DNA of 64,000 bases from Oegoconia quadripuncta (lineage: Eukaryota > Arthropoda > Insecta > Lepidoptera > Autostichidae), in contig OX438750.1 of assembly GCA_949316235.1 (NCBI GenBank), positions 19,594,865 through 19,658,864 of the forward strand, in the 5' to 3' direction. The translations under genes and the position numbers were made by a program. The notes beneath the pieces were generated by a model that saw only the letters and a program-made list of their open reading frames with translations, made no database searches and was not told the DNA's origin. Shown one piece after another: positions 21,930 through 30,730 of this stretch (position 1 is the first letter of the stretch; every line of letters begins with the position of its first letter).

Positions 21930-22065
21930 ATATATTCCCGAGTTATGGATGTTTATATAAATATTTATGTAGTTATCCGTTATCTGGTATCCATAGTACA
22001 AGCTTTGCTTAGTTTGGGACTAGATGATTGGTGTAAGTGTCCGAAATATTTATATTATTAATCAT
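21930..22065 (+). mobile_element. S2 SINE, 5'-truncated
   Basis: Starts in the body (TATTCCCGAGTTATGGATGT) and runs to the tail (TTTGGGACTAGATGATTGG, then AAATATTTATATTAT). The tRNA head is missing. Confidence 0.85.
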
Positions 22066-22276
22066 TAAACTCAGACCAACAGGTTTTTTCAGATGGATGC
22101 CATTAAATGCGAATAAGGGATGGTCTGCATAGAGCATATGGGGTAACAGCGTCACTGGTGTGGAGATTCGAAAAAATCTCGTGGCAGATTAGGGCCCATG
22201 CGGAGAGGCTCTTCATTAATTGACTTTTATAGGATAGGACTTTGATAAGACACGAATATAATAATAGATTTTTGTA

Positions 22277-22440
22277 ATGGAGTGGACACGCGTTTGACCA
22301 CAATCTCATATGATGGAAAGTGACGATATGATCAACAATAAAACACGAAGTCTCAGTAAATGGCTATTCACACTGCTCTTGCAGTTCCCAAGATTGTATA
22401 ATTTCGAAAAACAGACACCGGGAGAAAATTCTGTACTATG
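22277..22440 (-). mobile_element. L-A LINE 3' end, copy 4, decayed
   Basis: Minus-strand peptide KLYNLGNCKSSVNSHLLRL aligns with YNLGIFKSRVNRHLL of copies 1-3, and the following CATATGAGATTGTGGTCAAA keeps the L-A 3' UTR. Upstream coding sequence is unrecognisable. Confidence 0.7.
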
Positions 22441-23617
22441 GGAGTTTGCATTATTAATGGAGAACCAATCTGCAAAAATTGAGGAAGTTATTGAAATCAA
22501 AAAATTAAACACTACACTAGCATAATCCGAAGCCAAGACCCTCAAAGTTTGCACAGTTCATTGTCAGTTTCACATTTTGCATAACAATAGCATATAGGAA
22601 AAGACTTCTAGACAAGAAAGACTAGGAAGACCAACTTCAGCTAACTAGGTTAAGAAAGTAGAGCAAAAATACGTTCAACAGTAAAATACCTACGACAGAA
22701 CGCAAAGCCTTGATTAAAATATCACTCGCAATTTCGATGGTGAAAGAAATTGGTTCATTCAATGGGCATTACCGTGATCTTTAACAATAAAATCGGCTCC
22801 CATCGGCGTAAGAAATCACGAAAAATTTGTAGTTGCGTCACCAATGAACGTCTAATTGGCGTTACCGATTATTAAAACCGTTCTTTTATAGACAATTTTG
22901 AAATCGCCTGCGTTACATTTGCGACTACTCTTGCACAGTATGATCATGGCCAGTGAATAGATCGCCGATACGCACGACGTCACTCGCGAAAAACATGGCT
23001 GTATTTTTTTTTTTTTCAAAAGTGAATTTGATGGAAAGTGATCACAATGAGGTGTCACACGGGGGTCACAGCTGTGGTCTCTAATTATCCTGAACTTTTA
23101 AGAGTTTGGCGTATTATTCCAATAATTACACTGGGTCTCTTATCTATCACACCGCAACAAATGCGTTAAACAGCGCTCTTACAACTTCAGGGTGATTCAA
23201 TTCAGGAGTGATTGTTTTGATACTTGACGGCAGAAGAAAGCAAAATGAAATACATAATTAAAAATAAAATTATTTTTTCAGGCATTCGGTCCTCCGGTGC
23301 TTGCTCTAGTTTAGGAGTCAGGGCTGCTGCTGATCTGTTACTTGTGTATTTGTCAAATAAAAGATTTTTTATGGGTACCCATAGCAATACACAATTATAT
23401 TATATTAAATTCAAAAAAACGCCTGTATACCATGGCGGTCCTTCCATTTCCACTTGCAACGACTCTGATATACCACTTTTGCTTCTTCCATTCTCATCAA
23501 ATGCATCATACATGCTCGAAGATAATTTAAAAAAAATAGCGTAGCCGCATTCTGGTCCTTAAGAATTTGATGTTATTGCCATCGACACGCTAAGAAAATA
23601 AAAAATAAACAGCTTTA
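22441..23617. other. No gene seen
   Basis: Unique AT-rich sequence. A 106-codon plus-strand ORF at 23224-23544 overlaps a minus-strand ORF, has no recognisable motif and is not called. Confidence 0.4.
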
Positions 23618-23850
23618 GACAAACAATTGGTGTAGTGGATAGGACCCTGTCAGCGAAACCAACGTTGCGGGTTCGAATCCCGCGAGGGGTAAATTTTTGT
23701 GTGATGAATACGAACATTTATTCCCGAGTCATGGAAGTTTATATAAATATTTATGTATGTTTATCCGTTATCTAATATCCATAGTAAAAGCTGTGTTTAG
23801 TTTGGAACTAGATGATTGGTGGAAGTGTCCAAAATATTTATATTATATAT
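23618..23850 (+). mobile_element. S2 SINE, uninterrupted reference copy
   Basis: Head ATTGGTGTAGTGGATAGGAC, box B GTTGCGGGTTCGAATCCCG, body GTGATGAATACGAACATTTA, tail TTTGGAACTAGATGATTGG followed by AAATATTTATATTATATATT. Confidence 0.92.
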
Positions 23851-23871
23851 TATAATTCATTTAACACTAGC

Positions 23872-23915
23872 TTGGGACTAGATGATTGGTGTAAGTGTCC
23901 GAAATATTTATTTAC
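23872..23915 (+). mobile_element. S2 SINE tail fragment
   Basis: Repeats the last 40 or so bases of S2 (GGGACTAGATGATTGGTGTA, then TCCGAAATATTTATTT) directly behind the full copy. Confidence 0.75.
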
Positions 23916-23927
23916 ATTGTAAGAAAG

Positions 23928-24000
23928 GTGAACTGTGGATGTTGTTTCAAGCGTTAAATTTAACATTAGCCATAAAGCCTGGGACATTTTCTCTCGTGAG
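23928..24000 (+). repeat. Family F fragment
   Basis: AGGTGAACTGTGGATGTTGT followed by TTCAAGCGTTAA matches 37185-37220 (AGGTGAACCGTAGATGTTGT) and the complement of 26045-26075. Confidence 0.55.
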
Positions 24001-24403
24001 AAGGATATATTCAGCTGTTGACTCGTAGTTTGCCAAAGAGTAGGCTGTTATTAAAAGATTATTATTCAATGCTATTCATAGATATTGTAAGAGTTGAGAT
24101 TCATTTATGCATGGTACACTTGATTGCCCAGTTAATCAGATGATCCACTTACTAGTGTAACAACTGCGTAGATGACTGAAATTTACATATAACCTTCGAA
24201 TACTACTTAGTTCCACTTCTAGATCGCTAATATAATAACAAATTAAGTATTGAAAAAACCAGCCAAGTGCTTGTCGTGCCACGCGCAGTGTAGGGTCCAT
24301 TGTTGCTCGTCAAAATATGCGGACTTAGAATGGATATTTTTGTTGTTTGATAATTTTCAATGGAAAGTAGGTTTTATAAGTTTTTCCACTATTACTCATT
24401 AAA
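24001..24403. other. No gene seen
   Basis: Mostly AT-rich. AACCAGCCAAGTGCTTGTCG at about 24258 resembles a widely dispersed lepidopteran repeat start (CCGGCCAAGTGCGAGTCG); related words occur near 33110 and 51492. Confidence 0.4.
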
Positions 24404-24660
24404 TGATGACGTGGTTAAAAACTCTGCCTGCTACACCAAAAGGTCGCGGGTTCGAATACCGCTGGGGGCATATGTGTGTTATGATGAATACAGACATGTG
24501 TTCCGAGTTATGGTTGTTTTTCATTTATATATGTATTTATTTAAGCAAAAAAAATTTATTTGTGTAGTTTTTCAACCATATTGATGTTGTATTATGGATA
24601 CCATCCATAAAAAAACATAATTGCTTAGTATGGAACTAGATGGCGCTGTGTGTACAAATA
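24404..24660 (+). mobile_element. S3 SINE, left arm of a tail-to-tail pair
   Basis: Slightly decayed head (GATGACGTGGTTAAAAACTC), box B GGTCGCGGGTTCGAATACCG, body and tail GGAACTAGATGGCGCTGTGT, running into the reverse copy without a spacer. Confidence 0.9.
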
Positions 24661-24903
24661 AATAATAAATATCCTTGGACATGCACACAATGCTATCTAG
24701 TTCCACTTTAAGCAAATATAGGTTTGTGTTGTGGATACCAGATGGTTGATATATTACATAAATACATATTTTTTTTAATAAATACTTATCATAAATGAAA
24801 ACATCCATAACTTGAGTACACGCGTCCGTATTCATCATACAAACATATGCCCCTAGCAGGATTAGAACCTCGTGGTCAGAGTTTCTAACCACTACACCAA
24901 AAA
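24661..24903 (-). mobile_element. S3 SINE, right arm of a tail-to-tail pair
   Basis: Reverse copy beginning at its tail (GACATGCACACAATGCTATC) and ending at the head complement CTAACCACTACACCAAA. Box B is mutated (GGATTAGAACCTCG). With the previous entry it forms a roughly 500-bp imperfect inverted repeat. Confidence 0.9.
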
Positions 24904-25949
24904 AATCATAAAAGAGGTGTCGGATTTGCACAAAGACTAAGCCTGGCGGTGCAGCGGAGCAACGCGGCTAGCGTGCTGGGGACAATGCCGCATGTAGGAG
25001 AGCTCGAGGCGATACACTTTTTATAGTTATGTAAATATAATATATATTTATTTTTCTTTTTATTTATTTTTCTATAAAATATATCCTATAACAGTCTGAG
25101 GATCAAAACGAATCTAACGACACCTTGCTATTGAAAATCAGTCAAGGCATTGGGCTGCAGGAGGTAACAAAGAAGTCTGAATTCATACCGAAAAACATTA
25201 CGCTTCTCCGTTGGGCAGTCAGGTAAAAATAACAGCAACGTATCTTTAAGATGACTTATAATCTCACACATTAACATAAAATTACGTATGTATGCATTCG
25301 CCTGTATTACAATAGTCACAATATTGCAATGTAATTGTTCTAAAATCAAATAATACGACCGTCCAAGTCCTGCGGAATGCGCCTATCAAAACCATAACAA
25401 TGGGAACCGCAAAAAATCTCCCACGGCTCATAATAATGAATAGTTAGGAGCGAAAACTAGGTGAATCTTTGTGCAATCGCCTGGGTGTCTTTTAAAAGAA
25501 ATATGATCGTTTTCAATTTCATAACGTTTCCCACACATGGTATGAATAGGCTAGTAGATGTCGAGGATAGAACTGACAAATTAGTGTAATCTAAAACAGA
25601 TTTGGTGTCGTCGACGCGGGCGCAGACGCGTGCCTCTTGCGTGCGCGCCACAAATTACACCGTTGGATCATTTTAATGAATATCATCACTGTCGACGTTG
25701 ACTCGGTGCTGGAAATATTAGAGAAATTACTAGCAAACATTGTTGTGTAGAATTATTTATTTGGCTATTTACTTTATCAGGGAAGAAAAACTATATTCAA
25801 CTGTGTATCATGGTGTCCACAGTATGTCAATATTGTGAGTATGTAAATTATACTAGATAAATAAGCTTTGTTTCAAATACATTACTTTACACGACGTGTA
25901 AATTTAAATGCGTTTAAGGCTTAAACCACGCACAGTGTTAGTTGAGTAC
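24904..25949. other. No gene seen
   Basis: A GC-rich patch at 24940-25010 (GGCGGTGCAGCGGAGCAACG) and another at 25605-25650 are unexplained; the rest is AT-rich, and short minus-strand ORFs (25128-25349, 25457-25651) show no family features. Confidence 0.35.
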
Positions 25950-26235
25950 ATACATAATGTCACAACCTTTATCTCAAGTGGGGTGGGCAGAGACATCCCA
26001 AACATGAGCGTTTGGGTATTCCAAACATTCAAAGTTTAATTTAAGTAGTTAACAACAACATCCGCGGTTCACATTTCAAAATTTACGGAAATACACACGT
26101 GATAGTAGGTAAGCCCATCGCTGTTAAAACTTGAAAATCTACATTTTCTTTTGGAAAGTCCCTTAGTCGCCTTTTACGACATACACTGGAACAGACGGAT
26201 TGGTTCAATTCTGTTTACGTGCCGAAACCAACGCA
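25950..26235 (-). repeat. Family F dispersed repeat, long copy
   Basis: Plus strand reads ATAATGTCACAACCTTTATC, GGGTGGGCAGAGACATCCCA, AACAACATCCGCGGTTCAC, CACACGTGATAGTAGGTAAG, AGTCGCCTTTTACGACATAC and GTGCCGAAACCAACGCATG. The mirrored order is found at 37055-37262 and parts at 29372-29515. Reminiscent of Helitron-like Lepidoptera repeats, but that is from memory and no terminal hairpin was verified. Confidence 0.65.
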
Positions 26236-26380
26236 TGCCATCAAATAATGAAGTAATTGAACAGATTCCCAAAATTTTTATTTCAATTCAGGGTCGCTTT
26301 AATTGCTCTGTAAATTCAGATTTCAATTCAGCGTTTACTGACAATGCCCTATAAAATATTCAATCTGAATATCATCAGTT

Positions 26381-26415
26381 CAAAATGCTAAACCAAAGGA
26401 TGGTTTAGCATTTTG
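26381..26415. repeat. Perfect 14-bp hairpin
   Basis: CAAAATGCTAAACC, a 7-nt loop AAAGGAT, then GGTTTAGCATTTTG. The stem has no mismatch, and pairing stops at both ends. Too short for a typical animal miRNA precursor. Confidence 0.9.
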
Positions 26416-27806
26416 TTTTTGTTACAAAAAATACAATGAAGGACCTTCATGAAAAATGTACGTGTAGCTGTGTATTCACAAACGCTCAATGCAAATTGGA
26501 CGAATGTCAAACGAAAACAGTACGGTATAGTAGTATTACACAACGTGCATCTTGACATTCCTTTTTGTTCGTCAAACGTTTGCAATGGTCCGTGTGAACT
26601 GCTCCCACGGCGCAGGCGATCACGACGTAGATACGGTGCCCACCGAGCCGGCTAAACACTGTTTTGAGATAAAGCCCGATTAGCGCATCCGACAGGCCAC
26701 TAACCGCACTAATCTGTTACCCATCTGTTCTCTTTACAACCAATTTATCGCCAGTTTCCTTTAACTATCAAAATCACACGAAATTAAGATAATAATTTGT
26801 CCTCGCGTGTTCCTGCCCGCAGTTTATGTAGGTATCCAATCGAGGATGTAATACGCATCAAGGATTAATACAAGTGGCATTTAAACTACTTTGTCTACGG
26901 TTAATGCTGTTTTTATTGCCTCAAAAACGGAGCACGGCCTAATAAAGTCTGTCTAAACCTCTAATTATGATATCATTAATATGAGAATCATCCCATTAAC
27001 AATTATACAGCGCTATACTCACGGATTAATTTGCATTGTAAAATGTTTATTATATTGGGCAACTACGCCCATTACCTTATTATTTCTAATGAGAAACACA
27101 TGTTCACTGGGCAGGAATCGAAGTAGATTTACGAGCGCTTACGAAAAGCAATCAAGGGAGGCGTGACCAATAGTAATTATTTCTTAACACCATCTTCTGA
27201 ACGTCGCTACCGAACGGATTCCATTAGGCACTTCCTTTGCTCTAATGGGTTTGATTGAGACGCGGTCAACGGCTCAAGGGTTAATTAGATGGAGCTAGTG
27301 CTAACGGAAACTAGTCCATCAAATTATTTTTATGAAATTTTACGGTGGAAATAATGTAAAGTAAATTAGTGTTGGCTTTTTGGTACCGGCCATCTTAATA
27401 GGCCTATAAGAGATTTATTATCGCCTATGAATGAGCCGACCCGCGGAGGATGTTTATTGTAAAGAGCAATAAATCAAATTCTAAACTCGTTACACCATTC
27501 ATTCGACGTATTGAACCGAGCTCGTGTTGAAATGATACCCGCAAACATGTCATTGAATTGAATAGGATATTTTTTTGTATTGCCCTCATGACTAATAAAT
27601 TCAATAGCGGCAGACATAAATCATCATTTAAACTTGAGCTTGAGGGTTGGATGCTGCATACAAGAAGTTTACAGTCTTTTCACGTTGATTGTATCTTAAT
27701 TTTATATACTCAAGTAGTATAATAGCGCAAACAGTTGAAATGGAAAATTACATAAAATTAAAATGTAGAAAATCATCGTGGAGCCAAACGTATAATTATC
27801 ATTCAG
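26416..27806. promoter_or_regulatory. Repeat-free, motif-rich segment
   Basis: No SINE, LINE or gene. Compared with neighbouring DNA it is less AT-rich and contains homeodomain-type cores (CTAATTATGATATCATTAAT at about 26961, GGGTTAATTAGATGG at about 27279), an AACCGCACTAATCTG stretch near 26703 and CpG clusters near 26600-26650. This would fit a non-coding regulatory region, but nothing proves it. Confidence 0.25.
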
Positions 27807-28041
27807 GTTTTTTTTTATGCACAACAGGTTTGCGCTTGACTTCAATCACATCTGATGTTAAGTGAAGATGAGGCCGAAGGTGGAAGCGTACTGACCCGGA
27901 ATCCCAAATATTTGGAGAACTGACTATCTTATCTCTGACTACCGGAACACGACAATGCTATTAACATTGCTGTTTGGCGGCAGATTTAGATAAGATGTGA
28001 TAGCTAGCCAGGCGGACATTTAAAATACCCTACCACCAACC
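27807..28041 (-). mobile_element. S1 SINE, headless
   Basis: Reverse copy from the A-tail (T-run at 27808-27816, then ATGCACAACAGG) to CCCTACCACCAACC; the tRNA-like head is missing. At least one other headless copy (56527) starts near the same motif. Confidence 0.9.
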
Positions 28042-28449
28042 ATCATCATTAGGTGATACAAAGCAACTGTGTTAGAAGTTAAATATAGGTATTCGAAACG
28101 GCTTTACCGATTTTCATCAAAATATAGCTAAAACCTTGCATCCGATTTAATCCTCAACATAAAACTGCACTCAAATGATATCATGCATCATTGAAATATA
28201 TACCGACAGAGATTAGACATTCGCACACACAACGCCACTCATAGGGGTTAATAATGCTGTAATAAAAGATTTCTTAACATTTCAATGCAATGTTGTGACA
28301 TACTTTACTAGTAGTAGAAAAAGGTCATTTCTACGGCCACAATATTAGCATTGTCCACATTCTTAACAGGACAGTTAAAATAATAAACAATGCCGCACGC
28401 ATGGTCACATTCACTATAATATACATTTATTATTATTATTATTTACAAA
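28042..28449. other. No gene seen
   Basis: AT-rich; nothing recognised. Confidence 0.4.
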
Positions 28450-28905
28450 ACAAAACAGGTATTTGTGTAGTTTATCAGTCACCTAGTATCCATAACACAA
28501 GTCTAATTACTTACTGTGGAACTAGATGGCGCTGTGTCATCATCATCATCAGCCCTTAAACACCCCACTGCAGGGATATAGGCCTTCCCTCGTATGAGGG
28601 AGTATGCGCCGTAGTCCACCACGCTGGCCCAATGCGGGTTGGACACTTCACATGCCTTTGAATTTTTATTTCTCAGGCATGCAGGTTTCCTCACGATGTT
28701 TTCCTTCACCGTTTAGGAGCACTCGGATAAATGCACATAAGTAATTAAATTAAATTAAATTAAATTTAAAAACTCATTGCTACATGGTCTGCCTGGGAAT
28801 CGAACCCGGACCTCCCAAATTGGGAGACCGCGTCTTAACCGCTGAGCCACCGACGCACCTCACGGCGCTGTGTGTATATCCAAAAATATTTGTTTATTGA
28901 TTAAA
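28450..28905 (+). mobile_element. S3 SINE tail split by S4
   Basis: Left part ends GGAACTAGATGGCGCTGTGT at 28537; the right part resumes GGCGCTGTGTGTATATCC at 28864 and ends AAATATTTGTTTATTGA. 5'-truncated: no tRNA head. Confidence 0.92.
28538..28863 (-). mobile_element. S4 SINE nested in S3, with 10-bp duplication
   Basis: Minus strand: head GTCGGTGGCTCAGCGGTTAA, box B GTCCGGGTTCGATTCCCAG, a TTTAAT microsatellite, then the 3' domain (GGCCAGCGTGGTGGACTACG, GGCCTATATCCCTGCAGTGG) and a (GATGAT)n end. It is flanked by GGCGCTGTGT at 28528-28537 and 28864-28873, a perfect target-site duplication. Confidence 0.95.
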
Positions 28906-29333
28906 ATGAAATGCGAATATGAATTGTGTTTTTAATTTTGCATCAATGGTCGAGATGGCATCTTTTGATCATGCCTATTCTCGTCCGATCTAATTTCGTT
29001 CAATACTTTCAACTAAACGAGTGGCTCATTGGAAAGCGTGCAATAGATTATACAAAAAAGAACTACTAAGATGATTGTTTCCTGTTACCTAAGAAAGTGT
29101 TATTAAAATCGCGATCGACTGTCAGGGGAATAATAAGTTATTTATTATTTTATAATTGAAATCACAAATCAAATCAGGCCTCGTCAAATCCATTACTTCA
29201 ACATTGAAGTTGCAAAATGTATTGAGCTACTTTTTGATAACCATTCAGAGATATTTTTCAATTGAAATTACATATAACATCATTTTGTAAAACTAGATTA
29301 AGTATATAAATTGTGCAGCTGTTTGTTGTCCTT
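28906..29333. other. Possible LINE 3' UTR, otherwise no gene
   Basis: The last 100 bases (GTGCAGCTGTTTGTTGTCC, then AATAAAATAAAAT) look like a polyadenylated 3' end in plus orientation; the rest is AT-rich. Confidence 0.3.
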
Positions 29334-29366
29334 AATAAAATAAAATAAAATAAAAATAAAATAAAC
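29334..29366 (+). repeat. (AAAAT)n-type microsatellite
   Basis: AATAAAATAAAATAAAAT-like run, probably the decayed A-tail of the 3' end just upstream. A similar run lies at 34621-34649. Confidence 0.85.
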
Positions 29367-29371
29367 ATAAA

Positions 29372-29515
29372 AGTCTTGACCTTTATTCCAAATGGGGTGA
29401 TCAAAGACATCCCATACGTAAACATTTGGGTGATTCAAACATTAAAAACATAATGCTTGACACAACACCCACCTTCACCTTTCTAATTATTTAGAAATGC
29501 TCACGTGACAGGGGG
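29372..29515 (-). repeat. Family F fragment
   Basis: CTTGACCTTTATTCCAAATG, GATCAAAGACATCCCATACG, AACATTTGGGTGATTCAAAC and CTCACGTGACAGGGGGTGAG follow the order of 25950-26130. Confidence 0.65.
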
Positions 29516-30489
29516 TGAGCCTTCGACGTACAAACGTGCAACGAAATTATTCGAAGTATGCAAAGAAGACTTCAAAACTGATTCAACGTCAATGGCAGCG
29601 TCACAACGGATGTTGACATCTTTAGCTGTTGCTGTCATTGCCGCATCAATGGCGGAGTCACCCGTCCTGACAGCTAGTTTGACAGCCGGTCTGACAGATC
29701 CAAGCCTACGTGATGAGGAGATATAAGTCGAGATTAGCAAAGTTAAATATTGTAAGCTGTTACCCTTGGATGCTTCTAAACTAAAGGTAAAATCTGTTTG
29801 TCCGACATACTAAGGTCAACATAAATACCATAGTATTAATAAGTACCTTCATAAACTACAATATAGGATACTTCGATTGTTTTTCCTTTGTTATTTTGTC
29901 ATGCTTAAATTCTCATTCTATTTGAATTATTGAAGTTATTTGGGGCAAATTAAAAGACAATATAAATCTAATGTGTTCTGTTTCAAAATCAAAATTGCTT
30001 GTCATTAGCGAGGCTAAAATGTCACAGAACAATGCGAGTGGAGCTCGCACTGTCGTCGCAAAGCGCATGCGCAGGCTGAAGGCTGCACGTGATCGCATTT
30101 CCTCCGATATTAGAACCATAAAATGGTCACGCAACAACAAATATAGAACACTCAATAAAGTCGAGATATTAGATCGTTTTGGCAAGGCTTTGTGTCGCTA
30201 GAACGACCAATGACAGTCCATTTAGTGAGAGCGAATCACGTAACTGCTATGAATGGGCTAAAGATTGCAGTTTCGAATATCGTGATAGCCAATCGCTTAC
30301 GTTTTTTTTTTAGTTCGTAACTCATCAATCAACGTAAAATTATTGCAACTAGCCAATTCATTCAGAATCATATCTTAAAAATTACAAACTCGACGGTTTT
30401 TGACAACGTTTAATATCAGCCATCACAATAAGTTTTATGAATCGACAGTGAGCCAATATTCAGCGTCGAAAGAGTTAATTCAATCATCG
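29516..30489. other. Unassigned; two GC-balanced open frames
   Basis: 29505-29726 (plus) and its antisense are open, as is 29971-30201 (plus), whose downstream part from MSQNNASGARTVVAKRMRRL is basic and ends LDRFGKALCR. The composition rises to roughly balanced GC. I recognise no family, and no splice or promoter signals support a gene. These may be remnants of an old transposon or exapted sequence. Confidence 0.2.
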
Positions 30490-30730
30490 TAACAATGCGA
30501 TCGTGTTTTGTTTGGAAGCAGCCTAATAGAGCAGCAAGACTCTGGTTACAAAACGATGAGTGTTCACTTTCGTTCAGCCAATCACCGCGGAGGCAGCACG
30601 TGTCGGCGCTGGCGCGGGTCAGAGGTGAGACTTGCGCCTCAGGGACCGAGTCACAGGGAGCGCATGTTCATCTATTGTTAAAACGGCTGATGAAACCGGC
30701 CTTCTTTGTAAGCTTTAAAACCAACTGTTC
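30490..30730 (+). promoter_or_regulatory. CpG-rich block, possible alternative first exon
   Basis: Locally GC- and CpG-rich. It contains AGCCAATCAC (CCAAT-box-like, about 30577) and, within an open frame starting at ATG 30495, a donor-like AGAG|GTGAGA at 30621-30630. Without a second exon or TATA this remains a compositional inference. Confidence 0.25.

Noticed and set aside
23224..23544. 106-codon plus-strand ORF
   Set aside because: No start or splice context, no motif, overlapped by a minus-strand ORF and in AT-rich DNA.
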